Part shown: piece after piece, positions 48,098 to 59,400 of the stretch | Numbering within the stretch: the stretch's first letter is position 1 | Layout of the letters: every line of letters starts with the position of its first letter | NCBI GenBank assembly: GCA_022036555.1 | Contig: CM039123.1 | Coordinates: 10,851,217-10,915,216, forward strand | Direction: 5' to 3' | From: Microstegium vimineum | Taxonomy: Eukaryota > Streptophyta > Magnoliopsida > Poales > Poaceae | DNA length: 64,000 nucleotides | The notes under the pieces: model-generated | The model's input: only the letters and a program-made list of their open reading frames with translations | Database searches by the model: none | Told to the model about the DNA's origin: nothing | Position numbers and translations under genes: made by a program

Positions 48098-48210
48098 TGA
48101 AAGAGTAGGAATACGGGAATATTCAAAAGATATATTATTGTCAGTGTACATATATAGGCTAGGTGAAGAGTCATGGTAGACAGGCCCACGAGCCCAATTA
48201 CATCCCAACA
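48098..48210 (-). repeat. 5' LTR of Copia 2
   Basis: 113 bp, TGTTGGGATG...CTTTCA on the minus strand. Confidence 0.88.
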
Positions 48211-48215
48211 CTCAG

Positions 48216-49704
48216 GTTCTTGCTTACAGTGCCATTATGTGTTAAGGTTCACCATGGCATTGCAACTTTAAAAGTTGTATACTGTTACCATGTAATCTCT
48301 AGGTTAGTTCAATATGTGCATTTTAATTTTGAGTAAATATATTATGGTTATTGTTCCTGGTTGTATGGTGTTTGAGCTAAGTATTTTTAGTGCATCTTAG
48401 TCTTATCTGAAACAACAGTGAGCACATTCCATTTCTCAATTAGTACAGTGTATGTATAGAATATTGGACTTTAAGAGAATAAGGTCAAATAGTTAGCATG
48501 GTTTTATTTTATTTGTTTTATTCCATTGTATGTTTTTACTATGAGTCCATTGTTCGCTGAGGATTGTGGAAATTTGGGGCTTCCAAGAGAGGTTGAAAGT
48601 TGAAATTGATGTCTTGTGATTCTACTGTGTGCCTTCATCTGCTTTGTGCCCCGGCTCATATATCGTTGTTTCCCATCTAACTGTCGTTTTGGCAGATTGC
48701 AGTTCACATGTTACAGGTACTCCAATAGAGACTAACTGTTTTTTGTTATCTATTTGTGGTGCTAATTTTCTGTAATATTTCTTAAACCAACATTAAGAAT
48801 GGAATAGTAGAACTTGGAAGTAAATATATCAATAATGCAGTACCATGCACTTGCTTTTGTGCTTAGATTCTTGGGTAAAAAGGTGTCTGTGCTCAAAAAA
48901 AATTCACTGTTTTACAGTAAGAAAAACCGTTGGAAAGGGAAATTTTAAAAGAAATAGAAAGCGGAGGAGCCGAGGTCACCCACCCTTTCAAATTTTTCCC
49001 TTTTCTTATTGAGCAGGCACCTCTTCCGAGGGACTACGTGATTCCCTGTTTAGGGCGTCCACAACAAGGATGGCCAAATCGCCGGCTCGGTGCAAATAAA
49101 AAAAGGAAAAAGTTGCCAGCCATGCTACAGAGAGGGAAGTGGGGTCGTGTAGCAGAGACGTGGATTCCTGGGGAACTGAGCGAGCTGGGCGACGAGTTGA
49201 GCGCTAGTGATGAGATTTTTGGACTTCTCTCTCCGCCAAGTAAGCAAATACCTAGCTAGCAAGGTCTTGTTGGGGACGCCCTTGATGGAAGTGAACGTTG
49301 GAGCCGAGGTCACCTACCCTTGCCCAGTCTGTATGTAAAGCATGTCGTCTCCCTATGGTTCCTCGCCTCCAATTCATATCCGCCGCCAGACGAAAAGAAG
49401 AGCCACAACGACAGGGCTGTAAGATGATATGCCATGCTGGCCTCAACCCCAGCGGCACTGTCCTGTCCTCACACCCTTGCACTGTTGACGCTGAACCAGC
49501 GACGCCATGTAGAGATCACTTTGAAGATGATGGAAAGCAAATATTCATATTTTCTATCTATTATGTGGCTTAATAAGTTAAAACACACCAAATCACACCC
49601 AACTGGACTTTATTATAGCTTATCTTTTTGCCTTCCATAGTCCATAGACTTTATTGTAGCTCATCGTTTTTATAGGTTCTTGCAAGTCTATGATGTATTC
49701 TCAA
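48216..49704. other. Intergenic, no confident gene
   Basis: AT-rich to about 48920, then a GC-richer part with a MITE-like inverted repeat. The phrase gccgaggtcacc occurs at 48969 and 49304. Frames of up to 109 codons show no domain. Confidence 0.35.
49053..49281. mobile_element. MITE-like element, 229 bp
   Basis: Ends GGGCGTCCACAACAAGG and, inverted, GGGCGTCCCCAACAAG form a terminal inverted repeat of about 17 bp. Flanks (tta, ttg) are not a clean TSD. No coding. Confidence 0.5.
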
Positions 49705-52335
49705 TGTAACACCTCAAGTGTTAAGCTTCATTAAAACATTCTTAATTAAAAATTTAAGCACTCATCCCATAAAACATTCATGCATAGCATCATTATTTCA
49801 TGTGTTAATTCCTTTTGCTATGATCTTGTTTGTTTAGTATGTTTAACCTTGAAACATCCTGCTAATTGCAACCTAGAGTTTAATGCTTTAATTGTGGTAT
49901 GAAACTAAGTTTAATTTCCCGAGTTTTAAATTGATTTAGCAATGTTTAAATTAATGTTTCTATAGGCTTTAAATTGGGTTTGATTTTCTAGTTTAAAAAG
50001 TAAACCGAATTTGGCCTTAATGTTTAAAGCAATCTTGTGCATCTTAATTTTCTGAGCAACTCTGGTATTTTACTCAAAACCTGAAAAACAAATTAAAATG
50101 ATCAAAATGTGGTTTGAAATAAATTTGGAAAAATAATAAGGAAAAACAAAATGACAAAGGGTTACCTGGCTTGCGGGGCCGGCGCCAACCATTCGGCCCG
50201 CTGGCCGAAGCCGGCCCATGCCTGCGCCTGCGCCCGCACCCGCCCGGGCGCCGCTCCCGCGCACCGAGCGCGAAAACGCGCCACCTGCGCCGCGCCGCGC
50301 CGCTCGCCAGCCCGCACGCGCCACGCGGCCGCTGGTGTACGACCGGTTGGGGCGGTGGCCGTCCTGACCGCGCCTTGACCCCCCCCCCCCCGCTGTCCCC
50401 GCTCTGCCTCGCCTTCTCTCACTCGCTGTCTCTCTCGCCCTCGCCCTAACAGTAGCAGCGCAGCGCATCGAGCGCCGCCATCGCCTCCAACGCCGACCAC
50501 ACGCCGTTCCCGCCGCTCCGCTCCACGCCGCCTTCCTCTATGCGCACCACCGCTCCGCCTCGTCGTCTCGCCTTCGCAACGCTGCCGCGCCGCCACGGTA
50601 AGGCGCCGACCGACGCGAATCACGCGCCGCCGCGCCACGGCCACCGGAGCTCTGCTCCGCGCTCGCGCGCCGTTCTGCGCCGCTTGCTCCGCGGAACACC
50701 CGCGAGGCTTGACCGCCGCTCCGCGCGCCGTGCCGCAGCCGTGCTGCCGCCGTGCCGCCATGGCCGGCGGGGAGCTCGCCACGAGCATGCGCTCGCCAAG
50801 CCGAGACCGCCATCGGCTTCGTCTCGCCGAGGCGAAGCCGGTGAGGGCTTCCCGTTGCCGGAGGCCTCGCCGGCGACGAGCAGCGCCGCCGCCGTGTGCG
50901 CCTGTGTGTGTGTGGCTGACGTGTGGGCCCGAGGCCCCACCTGTCGGTCACTGTGTGCGTTGCGTGTGTTCACGTTTCGGGTGCGCGTAGCGTTTTAGGG
51001 TTTAATCAGAAAAGAAAATGGTTTTCTTTAATTCATTTGAATCTTGTAAAATGCATATTAATTCATAGAAAAATGCTAAAAATATCAAACTAGTCTTGTT
51101 AGATTCCTTTTGTTTAGATCTTCGGTTTGGTGTATTTTACATGATTTATTGTACAAGTTTTCTGTATAGATTTATTTAATCTTGATAAAGGCTGAAACTT
51201 AAGAAATGCTTAGTAAATAAAATATAGCTCTGAAAAATGTGAGACTTGTTTTGTTGAGTTTATGTAGCAGAGATCTATCTAAGAAAATATGAACTACCCT
51301 ATGTTCTGTTTAGCAAATCTATGTAGGGTTTAAAAGGTGGTAAATAACTACTTTAATGAAATTTAATAATTGTTTTATGCAAGATAAATATATGATAATT
51401 TTTCTGAGATATCCTGGTATTTAGTAGTATTAAATAAAAATGTGTGCTGAACTATTTGATGCTTTTCATAGTACAACTTAATTTCAATTGTTATCTTATC
51501 ATGTTAGGAAAGGCTATTAATTTAATCTTGCTTGCTTAAGTTGTTAAGTGGATGGATAAATATTTAATCTTGCTGGCATTCGGGCGGCCCCTGGGTATCG
51601 TGGTCCCTGTCTATCCTGCGACTTTACCCAAATAGTGCCTTCGGTGACCTTCGCTCGTGAGTGTGGTTTGTGTAGGGAATACCCCCTCAGCTGAGTAGGA
51701 ATCCGATTCGAATTGCCATCGCTCCTGGTTAGAGAGCACTTGACTAGGGCAATGACAACAGTTACACGACTATGAAACTAATGATGGTGATCCAGTTTAT
51801 GGAAAGCCTGGAATGATGATGGAGTCTCTTGTATGCTTAATTCAACATGTTTGGCATAGACTAGTGGCTAATGTAGATGACACGTAACATTACTAAAAGC
51901 TTGCTGCTATATCTTTACTAAAACTTGAAAGGTTAGTCGCATGCTTTTCTGCAAAAGAGTCAGCTAAACCACCATAAGCCTTCATCCTCCTTGAAGTCTT
52001 TATTTTCGTTTATGACGATTAAGTCTCGCTGAGTACCTTCCTGTACTCAGGGTTTTATCCCATGTTGTTTTGCAGATGGTCAACTCCTGCATGGTTATTG
52101 TGTTAACTGTCTCTACCCCATTGGGGATGACTTCTAGACCATGGGCTTGGTCACTTCCAGACTCCTCTTTTGCTGTTGCGGGATATGTCCCTAGTCTGGC
52201 ACTTTATTAAGAACTACTTTGGAGATTATCGTGTTTTAAAGACTTCCGCTACCCTTTCAATTTGAACTATGGTCTGTAATAACTGTCGAGTCTTCGCACT
52301 CCGATACTATTTTATTATCGGACGGTTCTATTGCA
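49705..52335 (+). repeat. 5' LTR of the Gypsy element, 2,631 bp
   Basis: Begins TGTAACACC and ends ttgCA two bases before the primer site. It has an AT-rich start, a GC-rich block at 50160-51000 and tgctgagtaccttcctgtac near 52028, the plan also seen in the solo LTR at 14770-17736. Frames in the GC block (50162-50788 and others) are not genes. Confidence 0.75.
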
Positions 52336-52337
52336 GC

Positions 52338-52349
52338 TGGTATCGGAGC
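52338..52349 (+). promoter_or_regulatory. Primer-binding site (initiator tRNA-Met type)
   Basis: TGGTATCGGAGC resembles the usual TGGTATCAGAGC with one change and lies two bases after the LTR end. It sets the plus orientation of the element. Confidence 0.75.
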
Positions 52350-53508
52350 ATGGTTCAGTAGATTACTATTCGCATTGTATTTCCAAACCAGAAAAACTTA
52401 GTTTTCTTATATAAAATATTTCCAAAAGTTTTCGCTTGCGTTCCATTTCGAAAAGCAAACTATAAGTGTACCTAGGTCATATCCCTTATGCCCAGTTATT
52501 AGTTCAGGTGGCTTATTTAAGTACTAACTTGGTTCAGGGATTTGCTCATGTTGGATCTTTAAAAAGTGTCGGAGTATCAATCTTTGGAAGAACGATACAG
52601 AGTTTCAAAAATTGCATTAAAAACTTATTATGAGTTGGGAGAGTACGACCTTCCAACCATTGGTCTAGGGAGTGATATGCAACCGTACTTAAAGATATGC
52701 AAGCTTTACGCAAACATATCTATGAGTATGAAATGTTGGGTGGGTTTTTCGAGCTTGGTGCATAAGGTTTTGGTAACTAACTGATATGTACCTAGTACGT
52801 ATCGGGAAGTGCCCGGTGATTTTTATACATTGGGATTGTTCTTCTGGGCTGAAATGGATTTTCTGCAGGTACATAACAGCGCTATCGTGTACGCATAGTT
52901 ACGTTTTAATGAGAGATCAATGTATGCCACCGACCTAACGGTAGAAAGGGTTCTTATGGGATCCTTCATAGGTTGTGAGGACATAAGGACGTGCATGCAT
53001 CATATCATAATGTTATGACATATCATTGCATAAATTCTACTCTTTCCCTAATTGAAATTTAAATTAAATTCCTTCCCCATTTAATTGAGTTATGGTACTG
53101 TTCTCACCAGAAATATCCTTGTAACAGATGGCCCACACTAAGAACACTGCTCGCAAGTCCATCGGCAGAGTACCACGTCACTAGTTGGCCCCGAGGAACC
53201 GCCGCCTCTCGGACACCTTCTTGGGCGAGTTTGGCATGCCCACCTTGCTCTGGAGGGTGCTCCATGATGTGGGGTACGTCGAGGGCTAGGAGCTAGTGTA
53301 CACTTGGAGTGAGAGCCAGCTACAGGAGGAGCACCTGGTGGATGTGCAGATTTCTGTGCAGCCACTGGAGGGTGCATGTGGTTGGGATGGATGGCAGTTG
53401 GAATACGAGGGCCAAACCCCAGCAGAGGCAGCGGAGGGAGCAGCTCTTTAGGTTGTCAGAAGCCTGATGGCTGACTTTCCCAGAGAGGTTGCAGCGGCTC
53501 TAGCAGGT

Positions 53509-55297
53509 TGAAAGGTCTAGATATGGCTAGACGGGGGGTGAATAGCCTATTAAAATTCTACAACAACACTTAGGCAAAATTGTTAGAATAAAACACGGCG
53601 TAAAGAAAGTTTGCGTTAGCACTACGGTTAGGCAAGCCACCTACCAATTCTAGCTATTTGAAAGATAACCTATGTCACACACAAGAGCTAGTGAACTAGA
53701 GCTACAAGACTAAGCTAGAATCTCTACTTTGCAAGAATGTAAGAATGTAAGTGCAAAGCTAGAGTTAGAAAGGTTATACCACCGAGAAGAGATGAGCCAA
53801 TAGATAACCAATCAAACACAATAAGAATCCTCGGTAGAGACAATGTGACACAAGATTTTTTACCGAGGTTCACTTGTTTGCCAACAAGCTACTCCTCGTT
53901 GTAGCGATTCACCTACTTGGAGGTTCACGCGCTAATTGACATCACACGCCAAACCCGTCACCGAGTGCCGCACAATCAACACAAGATAGGGATCCACAAG
54001 CTACGAGCAATTCACTAGAGATACCTTTCGCGAACTCCCGCGGGGAAGGTTCAAGAACCCCTCACAATCCACCGATCGAAGCCGGAGACAATCACCTTCC
54101 TCCGCTCAACGATCCTCGTCGCTCCAAGCCGTCTAGGAGGTGGCAACCTCCAAGAATAACAAGAACTCCCGTGACGACGACGATCACCAAGTGCCACTAG
54201 TACGCAATCAATGAGCAATGCACTTGGATTCACTCAATCTCTCATGAAATTAGCACATGTATCAATGAGATGAGTGGTGGAGGCTCTCACAAATGAGCAC
54301 TAGGGTGTGAGTGATGAAATTGTGCAAGAGAGGCCCCCAAGGGCCGGCCATATCACCTTATATAGCCCACACAAACAACTATCCATTTTAGCCCCCTCAA
54401 AACACTTCCTGCGCGCCCTTTGGACGCACGCAACAGCGTAGGGTCTGGACCAAAACCAGCGTCCGGACGCCCCTCTGTAGCACAGAGAACTCCTCTATTT
54501 CACCCTTCGGACGCAACCTCCGGTCGCGCGTACTGAGTTGTCCGGACAAATGGCCATGCGTCCGGTCGCCTGCCGTTCAAACAGCTCTGCTTCCCGCGCG
54601 CACAGCAGCACGCCACGCGTCTCCGGACTCCACTGTTCACCGTGTCCGGACTCAACGCCTCGAGCGTCCGCAAATAAATTCCAGAGAACCCGAGAGCTCC
54701 TTTCTCACTTCTTCTCCTCCAGACGCGCGGAATAGTCCGCAACCGGACCATCACCCCGTCGGGTCCAGACCTCAGCAGAGAGCTCCCGAGAGTTGCAAAA
54801 CCAATCGGACGCAGTCCGGACTCCACCATCCGAACACAGAACAGCGTCCGGTGCTCCTGTCTCAGAACAGCCTCCCTAGGGCTCGCTTCCGGACGTGCAC
54901 GCCATAGTCCGGACAGCAGAGACCCTAGCGTCCGGACCTAGCGTCCGGACAGCATTCCACTGCCAAAATAGCACCAAACTTCCTCGAACTTTCTTCCAAG
55001 CTTCCAAGAGAGGTCCGGACGCTAGGTCCCTCCTTGATAGTACGACTATCTATCCTAAAAGTGATCACATCCTCTATGATGTCTTGATCACCAAACCGAA
55101 AATGGTCCTAGCTTTCACCTTTGCCTTCACACCATTTTCCTTTCAACCACCATGCTAGAGCTTGTGCCATCCACTTGATCCACCTTGCTCCATCACATGG
55201 TATGTACCAACCTATCTCATGATTCACACTTAGAGATCAAGGTTAGTACTTAGGTAGGTTTCATCAATTACTCAAAACCAAACACATGGGGCTCTCA
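53509..55297 (-). repeat. 3' LTR of the SIRE-type element, 1,789 bp
   Basis: TGAGAGCCCC...GACCTTTCA on the minus strand. It has a dense cluster of GTCCGGAC motifs at 54460-55030. Immediately beyond it a purine tract (aaaaagggggagat, minus strand) marks the internal border. Confidence 0.9.
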
Positions 55298-56000
55298 ATC
55301 TCCCCCTTTTTGGTAATTGATGACAATCCTTCCATAAAGATATGAAATATAATCATTTTGAACTTGAGTTGCTTGTCCAAGCATTTTGATCAAAGATTTT
55401 AAATTTTGGACAAGTCACACAAATTCGGTTTGGTAGTTATTAGCTCCCCCTACATATGTGCTTCTTAGAGTTTGGTTCAAGTTGGCACATATGCATGGAT
55501 AGACAATGTGGGAGAGTAAATATCTACCAAATGATGCTAAGGTTTAAGAGTAGATCTTTGAAGCGTGATACCATCGAAGTGCAGAATTTTAAATCACCCT
55601 TAGCACCATAATTAGCTTGACACCACTTGAAGAACACATGTGAGTCTAAGCTAATCAACCTATGCATGCTAGTTGATCAATCATCATTCAATTTGTATCA
55701 CTAGCAAACACCACACAAGCATAAATATTGAATTTAAGTACTTGTGCAACAATACATATGAGGATGCAAACATTCAAAATGCAACAAAGTGTTCATAAGC
55801 TTGCTCCCCCTACTTGTGTGTTCTCTTTCAAAATTGATTTTTCATTTTCTCTCCTTTATCTTTCATTTTCTCCCCCTATGTCATATATCACCCCTCTTTG
55901 GTCAATTTTATATCTTTTTCATAATTTCTCCCCCTTTGTCATCCAATTGACACAAAAAGGTGGGACCGATTATAGATATTCAAGTTTTACTCCCCCTTAG
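55298..56000 (-). promoter_or_regulatory. Multiple polypurine tracts
   Basis: Runs reading ctccccct or tcccccttt on the plus strand occur at about 55300, 55444, 55802, 55871, 55929 and 55990, so purine tracts on the element strand. Several tracts between pol and the 3' LTR are characteristic of SIRE/Maximus elements. The one at 55298 primes plus-strand synthesis by position. Confidence 0.7.
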
Positions 56001-56401
56001 TGTGAGATAGGGTGAAAGATTATTTTTAACTTTGGTTTGAACTAAGCTACTTGCCCAAGATATTTAATTCGGTTTAAACCATAGACAAGCTTGTTCACAC
56101 ATGCTAAGATGGTTATCTTGCCTATGTTGAATTAAACACTTAAGCTCATAGACATAGATCAAACACTAGGATTGCAAGCCCATCAACATGTCATATGCTA
56201 CCACTAGATCATATCAACTCATAGAAACAATAGTGGCACCATATAAGCATAAAAAACATTTTGGTTTTCATGAATGAGCCTAGAATCATGAGTGATGTCT
56301 ATATGCTCTACACAAGTCCTAGCAAAGTATGCATGAATGCTTTCAATCAACTTGTACCTTGCTTTGTTGGAGTAGAGGCATGTCATATAAGTAGGGTTGC
56401 A

Positions 56402-59400
56402 TCAAGTCATGTTGGAGAAATCAAGTATGTTCAACTCATTCCTTAGCTTGCAAAACCTTTTCTCATCTAGTGGCTTGGTGAAGATATCGGCCAATTGATC
56501 TTCGATGCCCACACTCTCTATTGAAATGTCCCCTTTCAATTGATGATCTCTAATGAAATGGTGGCGGACATCAATATGCTTTGTTGAGTGTTGAACAGGG
56601 TTGTTGGTTAGCTTGATTGCACTTTCATTGTCACATAGCAATGGCACCTTCTTGAATTTGACTCCAAAATCATTCAAAGTAGCTTTCATCCAAAGTATTT
56701 GTGCACAACAACTCCCCGCACTAATATATTCGGCTTCGGCAGTAGAGAGTGCCACACTATTTTGCTTCTTTGATGACCATGAGACAAGTGATCTTCCAAG
56801 CAATTGACAAGTGCCCGATGTGCTCTTCCTTTCTATCTTGCAACCCGCATAGTCCAAGTCGGAGTATCCAATTAACTCAAAGCTTGATCCTTTAGGATAC
56901 CACAACCCAACATTAGGTGTATGCTTCAAATATCTCAATATCCTCTTTGTGGCCTTCAAATGACTCTCTCTTGGAGAAGCTTGAAACCTCGCACACATGC
57001 ATACACTAAACATGACATCCGGTCTTGATGCAGTCACATAGAGCAAGCTACCAATCATTGACCTATATAGCTTTTGATCTACCATGTTGCCACTAGCATC
57101 ACCATCCAAATTTCCATTTGTTCCCATGGGTATACTAATAGACTTTGCTTCATCTAGATTGAACTTCTTGAGCATGTCCTTGATGTACTTGCCTTGACTA
57201 ACAAAAGTCACATTCTTCATTTGTTTGACTTGAAGACCAAGGAAGTAGCTAAGCTCTCCAAGCATAGACATCTCAAATTCATTAGCCATCATGTTGCCAA
57301 ATTCTTCACAAAATTCTTTATTGGTTGATCCAAAGATAATGTCATCAACATAGATTTGCAACACAAACAAGTCCTTTCCAATCTTCTTGGTGAAGAGGGT
57401 AGTGTCAACCTTGCCCATAATGAATCCCTTAGAGAGGATAAAGTCCCTCAACCTCTCATACCATACTCTTGGTGCTTGCTTCAAACCATACAATGCCTTT
57501 CTAAGCTTGTACACATGGTTGGCTTTCTTGTCATCTTCAAAACCAGGTGGTTGTTCAACATATACCAATTCATTGATGTACCCATTGAGAAATGCACTCT
57601 TCACATCTATTTGATAGAGCTTGATGTTGTGAGCACAAGCATAAGCCAATAGAATCCTTATTGCTTCTAGCCTTGCCACCGGTGCATATGTTTCTCCAAA
57701 GTCAAGACCCTCTACTTGAGTGTAGCCTTGTGCAACTAGTCTTGCTTTGTTCCTTACCACTATGCCATATTGATCTTGTTTGTTGCGAAAGACCCATCTT
57801 GTGCCAATAACATTGCGATTCTTTGGTCTCTCAACTAGCTCCCAAACTTGATTTCTAGTGAAGTTGTTGAGCTCTTCATGCATAGTATTCACCCAATCAA
57901 TATCTTGCAAAGCTTCTTCAATCTTGGTTGACTCAATGGATGATACAAATGAGTAATGTTCACAAAATGAAGCCAATCTTGATCTTGTTTGTACACCACT
58001 AGTGATATCTCCAATAATATGATCAATAGGATGATCTCTTGCAATAGATGTAGGTTGGAGTGTTGGAAGTTAATTGCTTGTACTTGGTTGGTCATTGGAT
58101 TGAGATGATGAACTATTCTCTTGTTGATCTTGAGTTGGATAGGATGAACTTGCTTGATTGTCATTGAGTTGTTCATTGGATGGAGCATGCATTTGATAGT
58201 AATTATCTTGCTCTTTATCCACTTGCCTCGGCCTAATGTCCCCAATATCCATGTTCTTCATTGCATTGGCCAATGGTTCACCTCTCACATCATCATGATT
58301 GTCACTTTCATCTTGAGAGCCTTGTGTTTCATCAAACTCCACATCATGTACCTCCTCAACTATGCCATGAGTAAGATTCCATACTTTATATGATTTGCTT
58401 GTAGTTGAGTAACCAAGTAGAAAGCCTTCATCACATTTTTTCTCAAATTTGCTCAATCTTGCACCTTTCTTCAAGATATAGCACTTGCAACCAAACACTA
58501 TAAAGTATGCAATATTTGGCTTTCTTCCATTTAATATCTCATAAGGTGTCTTCTCAAGCATCTTGTGGCAATAGAGTCGGTTGCTATAATAGCAAGCCGT
58601 GTTGATAGCTTCGGCCCAAAAAGAATCACTCACATTGTATTCACTAAGCATAGATCTTTCCATATCAATGAGTGTCATATTCTTCCTCTTAACAAGCCCA
58701 TTTGATTGAGGTGTATACTTGGGCAAGAATTGATGTTTGATTCCATATTCATCACATAGTTCATCAACTCTTGTATTCTTGAATTCACTATCATTGTCAC
58801 TTCTTACTCTCTTGATAGTTGTTTCAAATTCATTTTGGCATCTCTTGACAAAGATCTTGAATGTATCAAATGTTTCACTCTTGTCACTCAAGAAGAATAC
58901 TCATGTATATCTAGTGAAGTCATCAACTATAACAAAGCCATATTTGTTTCCACCAATACTTGTGTATGCGGTTGGTCCAAACAAGTCCATGTGCAAGAGT
59001 TCAAAAGGTTTACATGTACTCATCATACTCTTGCTAGGGTGAGTGTTTCCAACTTGTTTGCCGGCTTGACAAGAGCTACATAGCTTATTTTTTTCAAAGA
59101 CCACATCCTTCAAGCCTCTCACTAGATCATGCTTAACTAGTTTGTTTAGTTGCCTCATCCCAACATGACTAAGTCTTCTATGCCATAACCAACCCATGCT
59201 AGATTTGGATAGCAAGCAAGTTGAAAATTGGGTTTCACTAGCATTGAAATCAACCAAGTATAGATTCTCATATCTAAAACCCTTGAAGATCAAGTTAGAG
59301 CCATCTACACTTATGATCTCTACATCATCAACTCCAAATATGCACTTAAAACCAAGATCACAAAGTTGAGCTACAGATAGCAAGTTGGAGTTCAAGCTCT

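Larger units (their letters stand above)
42922..48210 (-). mobile_element. Ale-type Copia retrotransposon 2
   Basis: Complete element with TSD CTCAG (42917-42921, 48211-48215). The LTRs are 121 bp (42922-43042) and 113 bp (48098-48210), differing by at least five substitutions and an 8-bp indel, so it is older than Copia 1. The primer site TGGTATCATGAGACGG directly follows the 5' LTR on the minus strand and GTGGGGGAG precedes the 3' LTR. Coding sequence is closely related to Copia 1, but leader and LTR are clearly different. Confidence 0.93.

Noticed and set aside
50162..50998. 208- and 152-codon frames on opposite strands
   Set aside because: GC-rich LTR block of the Gypsy element; Ala/Arg/Pro-rich with no domain.
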